DNA from: Diplonema papillatum
Taxonomy: Eukaryota > Euglenozoa > Diplonemea > Diplonemida > Diplonemidae
Length of the DNA: 64,000 bases
Assembly (NCBI GenBank): GCA_030068145.1
Contig: JAPJBO010000576.1
Coordinates: 62,001 to 126,000, forward strand
Direction: 5' to 3'
Position numbers and translations under genes: made by a program
In this document: positions 29,125 through 39,345 of the stretch, in pieces
Layout: each line of letters begins with the position of its first letter
How positions within the stretch are numbered: the first letter of the stretch is position 1
The notes under the pieces: generated by a model
What the model saw: only the letters and a program-made list of their open reading frames with translations
The model's database searches: none
What the model was told of the DNA's origin: nothing

Positions 29125-29450
29125 TTCGAACCCGGGACCTCCAGCCCTGAAGGCTTGCGCTGTTCACTCTGCCATCACGGTGTCATTTCCAGGGGGAAAA
29201 CTTCCTATGGAGACCCTTGAAGTTGAAATGACACTATAAAAAGTGCTGCGCTTCGCGCGTAGAGGCAGCAGTTTGGGTTTCGGGGTCTAATGTGCCCGAC
29301 ATTTGCGTTTTTTTGCCGAGTTTCTCAATATCTCGTGGCTTTTGGGTCCCCTTGGGTAATTTGAGTCAGTCTACCAGATTCTGGTCCAGAACTTAGCATC
29401 GCCCGAACTTTGCTTCGCCCGAACTTTACGGTTTCCCGAACTTTAACTGC
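28830..29450 (+). repeat. Direct duplication of about 240 bp
   Basis: 28835-29090 and 29275-29450 share TTTCGGGGTCTA, TTTGCGTTTTTTGC or TTTGCGTTTTTTTGC, GAGTTTCTCAATA, GGGTCCCCTTGGGTAA, GAGTCAGTCTACCAGA and arrays of CGCCCGAACTTTGCTT. The tRNA-like segment lies between the two copies. Confidence 0.85.
29112..29178 (-). tRNA. tRNA-like segment, probably a pseudo-tRNA or SINE head
   Basis: On the minus strand a polymerase III A-box-like TGGCAGAGTG and a B-box-like GGTTCGAACCC lie at tRNA spacing. An anticodon-like loop CTTCAGG (anticodon TCA by position) sits between them. The acceptor stem does not pair, the T stem has a mismatch, and the T-arm half takes part in the 26-bp inverted repeat. 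I do not think it is a working tRNA. Confidence 0.3.
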
Positions 29451-29471
29451 TGCCTCGCCTTACCGGCGCAC

Positions 29472-29720
29472 ATGTACTTTTCTCCTGTGGTGTTTACGCA
29501 CTTGCATCATTCCATCCGAGCGTTACGTCTGTTCATTACAGGATCTGTCGACAGGCATCTGCGCATAGCAGGCAACTGTTCATTGCAGGAATCTGCTCGC
29601 TACAGGCCCTCGCTCAGTAGTGACTGCAGACAATCTTTCTCCCAGATATTTGTCCCTCACAGGCATCTGTTCGTTACAGGCATCTGATATTTACAGGCAC
29701 CTCATGATCAGGCTCATCTG
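29472..29720 (+). repeat. Degenerate short repeats around TACAGGCATCTG
   Basis: Variants of GTTCATTACAGGATCTG, GTTCGTTACAGGCATCTG and TTTACAGGCACCTC recur about eight times at irregular spacing. Confidence 0.6.
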
Positions 29721-30691
29721 ATTGTGACAGGGTGGGCGTTTGTTGCAGTTGAGTGATTGCCAGGCCTTCGACTACCCATGTCGGCGGGTGTCCGCCGCTT
29801 CTTCTCACCGCGTTTGCGGAGGCCTCGCCGAGCTTTATTGGCCGTGTGAGCAACCATTAAAGCACAGAAACTGCACTACTACCTTGACGTTTTTTCACAA
29901 AATTTCGTCGTCTTGTTGCGTTAGTGGGGAGTCATTTGCATGCAAATGAGTACCACACTATTTCACACAAAATTTCAAGATCTTTTTTTTTCTTCAAGAT
30001 GTGAAAAAAAATGGGCAAATCCAACAACTTCTGAAAAGGAGTTTGTCAATCCATGGTCAAAGCGCTACGAAAAAGGTTAAATGCATCGAACGTTTCACGT
30101 TGAAGCGCACGTTTGAGCGAAGCCAAGCCATTCGATCTGGCTGCAAGCAAGCAAGAAACCAGAACCCCGTGCGGGATTTCCACCGGGTTTCGTCAAAGGT
30201 TCGTTTTTTAATAGGTTGGACGGTGCTTTTCATTCGTGTCGTCGTGAAAAACGGAAGAAAAAAAGGGAAAACTCTTCTGGCGGTGTACCACGGCCCGGAG
30301 TCCTGTCATGCAGTGCTGTGAATCCATGTCAGTAGTAGTATTGAGTGTCGTTTAGGAAAACTACTGTTCAACTACTTTCAATAGGAATAGTTGAGCCGCA
30401 CCTCTTGACAAAACAGATGAAAACATCTGTTTTAGTTCTTCGCTTTGTCGCACGAAAGGTGGGGTCAGTCCTGCTTTAGGTTACGCTAGGTGCACCGAGT
30501 CCCGCAGTCGTGGGCAGCACAAACTCAGTGTACAATCAACTATTCCCTGCAGTATTGGACACCTGCACTAGGCCATGAAAACGTTTGCAGTAAAGAAAGT
30601 GAACAGCGCAGAGGGTTGTGAACCAGCACCCAAGCTAGGTACGAATGTCTAACCACGATTTGGGATCTGGAGGAGAACCGTTGTTTACTGT
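29721..30691. other. No gene recognised
   Basis: Contains dispersed family R2, copy 3 (30430-30570). A plus-strand frame at 30001-30321 has no domain. Confidence 0.4.
30430..30570 (+). repeat. Dispersed repeat family R2, copy 3
   Basis: TTCTTCGCTTTGTCGCACGA, GTCAGTCCTGCTTTAGG and CTATTCCCTGCAGTATTGG lie in the same order as the other two copies. Confidence 0.75.
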
Positions 30692-31129
30692 TTAAGCAGA
30701 ACACTGCCTCTCGTGCATGTTTGATGCGAGCATCAATTCTTCTTCGAAGAAAAATGTGAAAGAGAAAAAAGAAGGGAGTACAAGACTCCGCAAGTAAGGA
30801 GGGAAACCATGAGGGACGAATCCTCTGTTTTCTTCTTGTCCACCGCGGCGTTTTTGCGCGCCTCGTTCTTCGTGGGTGTCGCTCGAAGTTAGTGCCCGTC
30901 GGTGACGGGGATTGTCGGTCCTATCCCGGTGCGAGCGCAGCCTTCTTGGTTCCAGGGGTGCAGCTGCGCCGACGGCGTCACTCTGATGCCACAGCACACC
31001 AGCAATTGGCTGTGGCGCAGGAAAAGACAGCCCTCGTTGCTGGTAACTTACGCCTGCCGGGTATGAAAGGCCGTTCCCGTTCATGCCACCAGTCCACTCC
31101 CCCTGTTTTCGACCGCCTGAGAGTTGCAT
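30692..31129 (-). CDS. Hypothetical protein, low confidence
   Basis: 145 codons from ATG at 31129. The first 100 residues are Gly/Pro/Gln-rich then Arg-rich (PRRLRSHRDRTDNPRHRRAL). The end is hydrophobic over T-rich DNA and probably spurious. No family is recognised. It may be a single exon or chance. Confidence 0.25.
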   Translation of the reverse strand: MQLSGGRKQGEWTGGMNGNGLSYPAGVSYQQRGLSFPAPQPIAGVLWHQSDAVGAAAPLEPRRLRSHRDRTDNPRHRRALTSSDTHEERGAQKRRGGQEENRGFVPHGFPPYLRSLVLPSFFSFTFFFEEELMLASNMHERQCSA

Positions 31130-31364
31130 AAATTTGATGCATTAGTGTGACTGTCGTCAGGCCTTCGACTACCCTGAGCAACGCACTATGCCTGAGAGTG
31201 TTCATCAGATGATGCGGGCGACCGCGACATTTCGAAAGGGCATCGCAGCTGGCGGTCGTAAACTGTCAGGTGCAGAATTGGGCGGACTGGCGTAAAATGG
31301 CACACGTGCCGAAAGGGTATAAAAACAAATTGGTGTGGGGAAAGGGCTTGTTTCGGCACCGCAA

Positions 31365-31880
31365 TTACAGTTGTCCAAGGACGTGCTCCGCGCTGCTGAC
31401 TTCGAACGCTTTCTTGTCGACGAAGATCTTCTTGACGATCTTGTCCTCGACGATCATCGCGTATCTCTCGGAGCGGGTGCCTCCGAATGCAGCCGTCTCC
31501 TTGACCAACCCGAGCTTCTTCGTGAAGGAAGCATCGCCGTCGGCGAGCATGAGGATGTCTCCAGCCTTCTGATGCTTGCCCCAGGCACTCATGACGAAGG
31601 CGTCGTTGACCGCCAAGCAGACAACCTTGTCAACACCCTTCTCCTTCAATTTGTCGGCGTTCTCGATGAACCCGGGGAGGTGCTTTTCGGAGCACGTCGG
31701 GGTGAACGCTCCCGGAACCGCAAACAGGACCACTTTCTTCCCTTTGAAGATGTCGTCGGTCGTCGTCGGCTGCATCCCCGAGTCGCCGAGAACGGAGAAC
31801 TCGTGGTCGGGGAGCGGCTGTCCTGCTTCGATCATTGCTTCTTCGGTTTTTCTCTTTTTGAGCGAAGGCTCCTGGGGCAT
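31365..31880 (-). CDS. Peroxiredoxin, Prx5/PrxII type
   Basis: Thiol peroxidase that reduces hydrogen peroxide and alkyl hydroperoxides. Intronless, 171 residues from ATG at 31880, a normal length. The family motif FAVPGAFTPTCSEKHLPGF places the peroxidatic Cys at about residue 63, with the conserved Pro and Thr of the PxxxTxxC site. VVCLAVNDAFVMSAWGKHQK and the TRSERYAMIVEDK strand are also typical of the atypical 2-Cys/1-Cys Prx5 group. I see no organelle targeting peptide; the N-terminus (MPQEPSLKKRKTEE) is basic and could act in nuclear entry. The 5' flank carries dispersed repeats. Confidence 0.95.
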   Translation of the reverse strand: MPQEPSLKKRKTEEAMIEAGQPLPDHEFSVLGDSGMQPTTTDDIFKGKKVVLFAVPGAFTPTCSEKHLPGFIENADKLKEKGVDKVVCLAVNDAFVMSAWGKHQKAGDILMLADGDASFTKKLGLVKETAAFGGTRSERYAMIVEDKIVKKIFVDKKAFEVSSAEHVLGQL

Positions 31881-31929
31881 ACGACTGTTAAAGACTCCTT
31901 TTTCCTGGAGGCGTGTGGGACTTTTGTTT

Positions 31930-32080
31930 GTATAACATGCAGGGTCAAAACCTTGTGTCTTTTTGGTATTAAAGGGCAGACTATTTTTATTTTTTGATCC
32001 GCGTCCCCCGACCCCTGAAAATTTTCCGCGCGCGCGCGCAAAAAAAAATAGTTTTTTTAAAAAAAATAGTTTGGCAAGCC
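31930..32080 (+). repeat. Dispersed repeats R3 end and R7-type A/T hairpin
   Basis: ATGCAGGGTCAAAACCTTGT then GTCTTTTT matches the reverse complement of about 41205-41236. The following GGGCAGACTATTTTT, GATCCGCGTCC, alternating CG and poly-A plus TAG matches the reverse complement of 40957-41045. The two repeats therefore travel as one unit. Confidence 0.8.
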
Positions 32081-32259
32081 ACCTGGCCTGTGGGTTCCTG
32101 TGTGGAGGGGGGTGGTCTTGGTGGCAAGCGGTCGGGGGGTGGTGGCCCGGAGGGGTACGCGTCCCTCACTTTGATTCTTCGGCGACTTTTTGCACTGGGA
32201 AATAACCGTCGTCTGCATGTGCTCAGGCTTTTTGTTGTACGGAGGGACCAGGTGAGCCT

Positions 32260-33960
32260 TCAGCGTAGAGCTGCTGCCACCGACAGTAGTAGGCGTCTAG
32301 TCGTGGGCCTTGCGACTGCCTGTGTTGTTCGGCGTACTCGGCCAGAATTGGTATCGTACCCACGTTTCGGACGGGACGTGGGCATCGGCCGGAAGCCGCT
32401 TCTGCACTTCTTCCATGAGAAGCCGGATGCTTGCGGGGACCTCAAACGTGAGGCGTGAAACTTCTCCATGACGCCTCTCGTCCACGACAGTACCGCACTT
32501 CTCAAGAACGCGGCCCACGGCGTCCCAGTAGCCGTCGTATTTGGACTCTTTTGACGAGCTTCGGAATGCAACCTCACTGGGGTGAAATCAGTTGTGAGGA
32601 GTTCAGCCAGGTGGCTTTCGGTTGATGTGCGCAGGGGGTTCACATCTCCAGTCACGAACATGTACATCGTCTTGAGGATGGTACGCGGAACCCCAGATGA
32701 CTTCCAGACCTCGACGAATTTCATCCTCATGGCCCGGGTGTGGAACCTTTTCCCCGTCCCGATGCACGACTTGAACGCCTTGACGACATCCTCCTGTAGG
32801 CGGCGGTCGCTCGGTGGCAGCTTGAATACCAAGCGCTTGCCCCCCAGCGTTGTATTTGTGGACACCGAAGGGGAAGCTCGTCTTTACCCCTTGGATCTGC
32901 TAGAACCGAGCCTGGCGATCGTCAGAGAGGCTGGGCACGGTGTCCAGTGAAAACGGCTTCGAATTGCCTCGGCGAATTGCCCTTCCAGCTCTCCCCAAGA
33001 AGAAGACCCCTCCGCTTTCACGATGGACTGCTCCCAGTCGCAAACAGGGTTTCTGGATGGAACTCCCACACCGCGTTGCTCAGTGCGCTGTTGGTTTTGC
33101 GCTTGCTGCGTGACGATACGGGTACACACCACATCTCTCACTTCCTGCAGTTTCGTGCAGTGGATGCTGAGAATACCTCAGCTCTGCGACCCACGGCAAG
33201 GCCAACACATTTCTCAGGCTACTTTCTTGTTCTTGCAGGTTCTGAAGGGTGCACCGGGGGATGTCGGCGGTACGGCGCTGGGCAATCACCTTGTTGGTGC
33301 CCTCATACTACTGCAACAGCTGCACAGAAAGTGGGAGCCCATCAAGTTTGAGAAGGGTCTTGGCCACTTCCTGATAGAACGGATGCCCTTTTTCATCGAC
33401 CAGGAGGGCCCTGTCGAATTCTATGGGGTAGTCCTGGACTAGCCTGTTGAACAACACTATCCACGACTGCGTTTCACCCACTTGCAGCGGCTTCACGCGG
33501 GCTTGGCTCTTTTTCATCAGCAGGTCGAAGGCGCTGACAGGTGTTCGAGCTACGGGAACTTTTGCTTCACAACGTACCGAACCTCCCGGTACTGCATGGA
33601 GTCCATGGCCTGCACAGACATCCCAAGAGAAACATCTCTCCACACACTCCTGCTATCAGCCCTAGCCGACACCACCACATCATCATCATACTCGGCAGGC
33701 GTCTGGAGGTGACGGTCTTTTATGATCTGCTGAAACATCTCCATGAAGGACAACGACAGGTCGTTGATCTCAAGGAGGTGTCAATCCTTCACTGCACCAA
33801 TCTCAACATCGATGGCGCAAAAACACGGCAGTGTCCCTTCCATTTGCTTGTGCCCTGTTTTTGCATTAGCATGCAACACTCACTTAGTCAAGGTGAAATT
33901 TGCCGGCGTCACAGCTTTCGTGGTGCTGCAGCAACAGATAGGTCAGGGGGTCAATGCAAA
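32260..33960 (-). pseudogene. Frameshifted relic of a long ORF, probably mobile-element derived
   Basis: Protein-like stretches continue on the minus strand from about 33960 to 32260 but change frame several times. They include RVKPLQVGETQSWIVLFNRL, IPRCTLQNLQEQESSLRNVL, AFKSCIGTGKRFHTRAMRMK with FVEVWKSSGVPRTILKTMYM, and, in another frame, LTFEVPASIRLLMEEVQKRL and VPSETWVRYQFWP. Composition is that of a soluble coding sequence, but at least three shifts or stops interrupt it. I do not recognise the family. The neighbourhood of element repeats suggests a decayed transposon ORF. Confidence 0.45.
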
Positions 33961-34139
33961 TTAGAGATTCGCAGCGAGCTTCTAATCCGGCGTTCCGCTG
34001 ACGTGTCGTTGTTGGCCCCAGGGGCGGGGTTTGGTGTTTCCGCAGCCGAAGCGCGGACTTCAGTGACCATCTGGAGTCCCCCCATGGCACCCTGTTGTGC
34101 CCTTCCCATAGCAAAAAAGAAAAAATATTTTTTTTTTCA

Positions 34140-34215
34140 ATTTGGTGTGGTCCACCCTGGAGTTTTTCCGGGTTTGTGCCGGGTTTGTGCCGGGTTTGTA
34201 CCGGGGGGGGGGGGG
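34140..34215 (+). repeat. Dispersed repeat R4: GTGCCGGGTTT units ending in poly-G
   Basis: GTGTGGTCCACCCTGGAG, TTTTTCCGGGTTTGTGCC units and a poly-G run. Also at 40880-40940 and 62806-62867; the last is directly followed by repeat R5. Confidence 0.85.
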
Positions 34216-34863
34216 GTCGTTGTTGTTGGTGATGGTTTTGTGGGATGAAGTAGGGGAAAGAAAATTTCTTTTTGCGGTGGTCTCCGCTGGCCTGGTAGTC
34301 CGTGCTACCTCCTTTCTTTTACACTCGTTCTCTTCTCTACTCACTACTGTACGTACTCTTTCGCTCTTTTTCTCTCTTTGGCTAGCCAAAACAAAAGACT
34401 TCTGCGACCGACACCACGAACACATTCGCAATGAATGTGGCCCTGGGCCCCCCACGTGCATACATGTTGAGCAGGGGTTGCCATGTAGCCCGTATCGGTC
34501 TAAGTCAACACTGTTACTTTCATGGGATGTTCACCGGGGAAGGGTCCGACCTAACCGTTAGTCAACAGCAACGTCGAAAAGGGGGAGGGGGAAAGAAGAT
34601 AGAAAATCGGTGGGGTTGACAAGCTCGTAAGTGGTTGTTTGTAGATCAGTACAACCTTAAACTACGCCTAGCACACGGCCAGGCGGTCTTTAACGAACCT
34701 CCAGTACATTAAACGCAAGTCGGCAGGTCGTCATCAGACGCGGCACGAAAAGCAAACGTCGCCGACGCAGCACTTCAGCAATGCGTCCTCTTATTTACAG
34801 TGGGCACCGTACCTGAACTCAGCCCCGCTAGGCCGAGATTCCGGCTGTTCCGCAGGGCATACA
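34216..34863. other. Between R4 and the RT-USP stop codon, no gene
   Basis: Could hold the 3' UTR of the RT-USP element. No poly-A tail or second ORF is recognised. Confidence 0.35.
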
Positions 34864-37011
34864 TCACTCCCCGAAGTTGACGTACGTGCAGAGACGTTCG
34901 TGCACATGCAGGCCTCTGAGGCCCCGGAACAATCGACCGTCCTTGGTGCGGTCGGTGAAGCAGCGCTTGCAGCGCAGTTCCGGGGGGTCCTTGGGCTGTT
35001 CAGGTGGCTGGTCGTGTGCTGCCAAAGCAGCGTCGGAGGGCATGGGTTGGCAAGATGCCAGATTCGCGTCGGTACAGGGCGGACTAGAAGGTATCAGCGG
35101 GACCTGCAGTGGGACTGTTGTTGCCATCATAGTAGGTGATGGCAAGCGTTCGACCACCTCGTGGGACGCATTGGGGATTCGTACGTATGCGGCGAGGTAT
35201 ATGTCAGTCCAAGGAACGTTGTCGACGTGCAAGACTCGTTCGTCATCGAAAAGCGTCCATTGCATCCCTTGCAAGACGTATGTGACAAAATGGCCGCTTG
35301 TCGTATTTTGTCCCGTGTGTACAACCACCGCGGAAAGGCGTAGTGTGCCGTCCGGCAGTCGCAGGAGGAGCGGTAGGGAAGCGTCATTCCGTAGTCTCGC
35401 ACCATCGCTTGCGTAAATGCCGAACTGCAACAGCAGGCACTCGGACGCCACATGCACGTTCATGGTCTCCACAACGGATCCAGCAGCTCCGCAGTCACAC
35501 CTCCTCTCCGGATTCATAATTCCACGAACACAGAATGCGTCCTCCACCGGCCTTCCACGAGGGACTTGAAGACACCGTACCAGTTGATGACGGGTGGATG
35601 TGGCGCCACAGGCGATACATCGTGTTGTTGTCGTCATCGTGTTTTCCAGGCACGTCTGGAAAAGCCGCCAATCCGGACAAGCCTCCGTCGTCTCGTCCGG
35701 CCCTAGGGAGCTGTCTGTCCTATCCAGAATTGCAACCAAAGCCTCGTGCGCGTCGTGCTGTCGCGCATCGCAGAACATTGGGAGCATGGCGAGGATTGTT
35801 TCAGCCCCTATCCTTCGGCTGTCTTGGCTGAGCTGGCTCCTCCCCGAGCGCGAGCTTACCAGTAGGACGAAGTACGTCAAGAACTCCTTCAGGAACCCCC
35901 GGAAATTCAGAGGATTCTGCGCAAGACTGTAATACATGTTCTCGATCGGTTCCACACGCAACAAGAGCTGCAGTACCGCATTGAGAAAACAAGTATTCCC
36001 AAGGTTCGGGAGGCCGGCAGGTTCAAACGGTGACGGGTCGAACATGCGGGAGGGCCGTTGGATACAAATGACAGCTTGGCGGCCGACAGCGGGTGATGAT
36101 TCCAGCATGTCAGGCACTGCATGGGACACGTCGCAGCGCCGTTTCGGTCCAGGCTGAGCAGCCTCATCGTCTCTGCGCTTGCGCTTTCCTTTAGTCGTCC
36201 CATCCTGGGGCACAAGATCACGACGCTGCTTCGGAGCCGCAGTGGAAGGCCGATCGGGCGTATCTCGTTCCGTTCGTGTGCCAGGTCGAGGACGGTCCCT
36301 GTATCTCACGAAGGCCTTCTCAGCGAGCAGCCTCTCGACCGCTTGGTCGATGGACTCCAAGTCGGGCATCTGCAGAATGCGTTCCACTTCATGTACGAGC
36401 CACACGAAGTGCGCACGGATCTTCTCGCAGTGATCACCGAACTTCGCTTCTGGGTACGTGTCTAGTAACCATTTACGAAACCCACTTTTTAAGACACTCT
36501 TGCGGTACCCCCGTCTCATGAGCTTCAGCACCGTGTTGTTCATCTCGGTCTTAAAGTCATGGAGGTTGTTCGCAATCCTGCCGTTACGCACAAGCGCTCC
36601 GATGAGGATACTCGACCCAAAGTTCGATGGAGCCGTGGAGAGCACGGATGTGTACGCCAAGGGCTGGTATCGGTATGCCTTCGCTTTGTCGAGGACTGAC
36701 AGGCGCATGTATCTCCTCCCGGACATCTCGGAGACTTCATGTCGAATCCGAATACCAAGGAAAGTGGCGTCCCCAACCTTGGCGTTTGTCTGTTTGTACC
36801 TCATGTTGTACACAGATTCCGGTGGGGGTTTTGTGCCGAAACACAACAGATCGTCAATGAAGCGGCGTGTCAGGCTAAGCAATGCCGCACGTTGCGTGTC
36901 CCCGTCTTCCAAGAGTCGCATCATGTATTTTCGCTCTTTCGCATAGCAAAAGAGGTTGGCGATGTCCGGGGAAGCGTTCGCACCCATTGGGATGCCTAGC
37001 GTCTGCCTCAT
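34864..37011 (-). CDS. Reverse transcriptase fused to ubiquitin-specific protease and zinc finger, 5'-truncated
   Basis: One uninterrupted frame of 715 codons. Residues 1-235 are the C-terminal half of a reverse transcriptase: GIPMGANASPDIANL, then TRRFIDDLL, whose D53-D54 are the polymerase catalytic pair, then the thumb-like region. A basic linker (about 236-325, KGKRKRR) follows. Residues 331-612 are a USP-type deubiquitinase: Cys box GLPNLGNTCFLN (C341), RQHDAHEAL, zinc pairs C465xxC468 and C505xC507, and His box SGHFVTYVLQGMQWTLFDDE (H574, D589/D590). The end carries C681xxC684...H702xH704xxxC708, a zinc finger of the kind found in retroelement proteins. All catalytic residues are present. 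The fingers/palm start of the RT is missing because the frame meets a poly-G run and a foldback element at 37020. ATG at 37011 is internal, not a true start. Confidence 0.88.
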   Translation of the reverse strand: MRQTLGIPMGANASPDIANLFCYAKERKYMMRLLEDGDTQRAALLSLTRRFIDDLLCFGTKPPPESVYNMRYKQTNAKVGDATFLGIRIRHEVSEMSGRRYMRLSVLDKAKAYRYQPLAYTSVLSTAPSNFGSSILIGALVRNGRIANNLHDFKTEMNNTVLKLMRRGYRKSVLKSGFRKWLLDTYPEAKFGDHCEKIRAHFVWLVHEVERILQMPDLESIDQAVERLLAEKAFVRYRDRPRPGTRTERDTPDRPSTAAPKQRRDLVPQDGTTKGKRKRRDDEAAQPGPKRRCDVSHAVPDMLESSPAVGRQAVICIQRPSRMFDPSPFEPAGLPNLGNTCFLNAVLQLLLRVEPIENMYYSLAQNPLNFRGFLKEFLTYFVLLVSSRSGRSQLSQDSRRIGAETILAMLPMFCDARQHDAHEALVAILDRTDSSLGPDETTEACPDWRLFQTCLENTMTTTTRCIACGATSTRHQLVRCLQVPRGRPVEDAFCVRGIMNPERRCDCGAAGSVVETMNVHVASECLLLQFGIYASDGARLRNDASLPLLLRLPDGTLRLSAVVVHTGQNTTSGHFVTYVLQGMQWTLFDDERVLHVDNVPWTDIYLAAYVRIPNASHEVVERLPSPTMMATTVPLQVPLIPSSPPCTDANLASCQPMPSDAALAAHDQPPEQPKDPPELRCKRCFTDRTKDGRLFRGLRGLHVHERLCTYVNFGE

Positions 37012-37079
37012 GAGAACCCTATTGACCAGGGGGGGGGGGGGTGTGGGGCTAATTTATTCCGGGGTGGCTTTTTTCCCGA

Positions 37080-37260
37080 CTTTTTTTCCGACTTTTTTAT
37101 TCCGGGAGGTGAAAATTTGTTCCGGGAGGTGAAAATTTGTTCCGGGAAGTGAAAATTTGTTCCGGGAAGTGAAAATTTGTTCCGGGGAGGGCTTTTTTTC
37201 TGACTAATTTGTTCCGGGAACTGAAAATTTGTTCCGGGGTGGGCTTTTTTTCTGACTAAT
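37080..37260 (-). repeat. Roughly 20-bp satellite, inverse orientation
   Basis: Units of GTGAAAATTTGTTCCGGGA (reverse complement of TTCCCGGAACAAATTTTCAC), interrupted by CTTTTTTTCTGACTAA segments. Confidence 0.9.
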
Positions 37261-37319
37261 TTGTTCCTGGGTGAGTTTTTTTTCATTTCTGGGCTAAAAA
37301 TGGCTGACACGATCAGTGA

Positions 37320-37455
37320 GCCTCCCAGAAAAAAAACTCACCCCGGAACAAATTTTCACTTCCCGGAACAAATTTTCGCTTCCCGGAACAAATTTTCAGT
37401 TCCGGAACAAATTTTCACTTCCCGGAACAAATGTTCAGTTTCGGAACAAATTTCT
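37320..37455 (+). repeat. Roughly 20-bp satellite, forward orientation
   Basis: About six units of CGGAACAAATTTTCACTTCC. With 37080-37260 it forms a long imperfect palindrome centred near 37290 (GTGAGTTTTTTTTC on one side, AAAAAAAACTCACCCC on the other). Confidence 0.9.
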
Positions 37456-38489
37456 CCTCATTTCACGGGACCCGGACCGAACCTAGAACTGGGGAGGACT
37501 GGGCTGACAACCCAAGGTGGCAACAAACGGAATCTGCACTCCACATTACATCACGCAAGAATGGCTGATTCCTTCCTGAAGTCACCGACTGTCTTTGTGC
37601 CCACAGGAAGCGCGAACTGAACGCAAGGACCTTCCAGATGTGGAACACTGTACGGAGAGAAGACCACGCAACGGAGCAGGCGCCCACAAGTAGTTTCTAA
37701 CAGGACTAATCCCTCACACCGAAGTGATCATGAGTTGCCTTAACGAAACGAACCTTGTGGAGCTGAACTCAGGCTGATAGGTGGGCCTTCTACAAAGTTA
37801 GCACCGGTCAGCAAGTAAACGTATCCGACCCCTGGCACAGAAGGCACGCGGTGGCTATCGGTAAACTGCATCGCGCACTCAGACAGACTTCTTGGAACCC
37901 CTTCCCACGGTCAGTAACTTGGACGACAATTACACTGGACGAACGCAGGAAATGACGAATATCCTCGAGGCTGTCGTAAACTCTCTTCTCAAAAAATAAT
38001 AAAATACATAGGGTCAAAAGGGCACCCCCCGAAAAAAAAAAAAGACTCCAGATACGCAAACTCTTTCGAACGCTGCACACGGGTATCCTTCAAGTGACCT
38101 CTAACTATCTGTTGCATACGCGTATCCGGATCTGAAAGCCGAAGACTTTGTAACACTTTACCGCAACCGAAGTCGCGAACCGGGTTCGGCTTGCACTGCA
38201 AAAGCAGCATAATTGTGTCTTGCGCCCGAGCGCGGAATTCCGCCACCCGCCATTCGGCTAGAGTGCAAGAACACAATTGCGAAGCGTACTACAAACGGAT
38301 AGTGTTACATAGGCGAACGAATCATGCGAGAACCTATGGAGGGGCCCCTCGACAGCTTTCAGAACACGGCATAGTAAGTCAAGAGTCGGATAAGCGAGTG
38401 TGCACATTCTACTCCCGTTTGATCTGCATTTTCCACCTTTCCCCCCTTTCTTTGATCTGCTGTGTGTATTTGAAAAACGTTATCGCATG

Positions 38490-39106
38490 CGGGTAAGCGG
38501 GGTTTGCGGGTTAGGGTATGCGGAGTTTGCAGGTTAGGGTACGCGGGGTTGCGGGTTCGGGTATGCGGGTTTGCGAGGTTAGGGTATGCGGGTTTGCGGG
38601 TTTGGGTATGCGGGTTTGGGTATGCGGGTTTGCGGGGTTCGGGTACGCGGGGGGTTAGGGTTTGCGGGGTTAGGTACGCGGGTTTGCGGGGAGGGTATGC
38701 GGGTTTGCGAGGTTAGGGTATGCGGGTTTGCGGGTTAGGGTATGCGGGTTTGGGTATGCGGGTTTGCGGGGTTTGCGGGTTAGGGTTTGCGGGGTTAGGG
38801 TACGCGGGTTGCGGGGTTCGGGTATGCGGGTTTGCGAGGTTAGGGTATGCGGGTTTGCGGGTTAGGGTATGCGGGTTTGGGTATGCGGGTTTGCGGGGTT
38901 TGCGGGTTAGGGTTTGCGGGGTTAGGGTACGCGGGTTTGCGGGTTCGGGTATGCGGGTTTGCGAGGTTAGGGTATGCGGGTATGCGGGTTAGGGTATGCG
39001 GGTTTGGGGCGGGTTTGCGGGGTTTGCGGGTTAGGGTTTGCGGGGTTAGGGGAGCGGGTTGCGGGTTCGGGTTTGCGGGTTTGGGTATGCGGGTTCGGGT
39101 ATGCGT
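38490..39106 (+). repeat. GCGGGTTTGCGGGTTAGGGTAT minisatellite, telomere-like
   Basis: About 610 bp built from GCGGGTT, TGCGGGTTAGGGTATGCGGG and related 6-7 bp modules, with higher-order repeats of about 115-130 bp (38700-38820, 38820-38940, 38940-39060). GGGTTAGGG occurs many times. On the plus strand it gives long frames rich in Gly, Val, Arg, Cys and Tyr that are artefacts. Confidence 0.93.
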
Positions 39107-39177
39107 ACCTTACACAAAAATTGTAAAAATCACACACAAATGGTGAAAATCTGGAAAATTTGGCAAACCCCAAATTT

Positions 39178-39345
39178 TCAGTTTCCGGAACAAATTTTCA
39201 CTTCCCGGAATAAATTTTCACTTCCCGGAACAAATTTTCACTTCCCGGAATAAATTTTCACTTCCCGGAACAAATTTTCACTTCCCGGAACAAATTTTCA
39301 CTTCCCGGAATAAATTTTCACTTCCCGGAACAAATTAGTCGGAAA
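39178..39345 (+). repeat. Roughly 20-bp satellite, forward orientation, second block
   Basis: About eight units of CTTCCCGGAACAAATTTTCA, some reading GGAATAAA. The array has no unique spacers and is not a CRISPR. Confidence 0.93.

Noticed and set aside
38490-39106. True chromosome end
   Set aside because: Genes and repeats continue on both sides and modules are degenerate, so it is interstitial and not a working telomere.
38504-39146. Plus-strand frames rich in Gly, Val, Arg, Cys and Tyr
   Set aside because: They are translations of the minisatellite with no start context or domain.
37080-39345. CRISPR-like regular repeats of about 20 bp
   Set aside because: Units abut without unique spacers, occur in both orientations and lie in a eukaryotic genome. 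They are satellite DNA.
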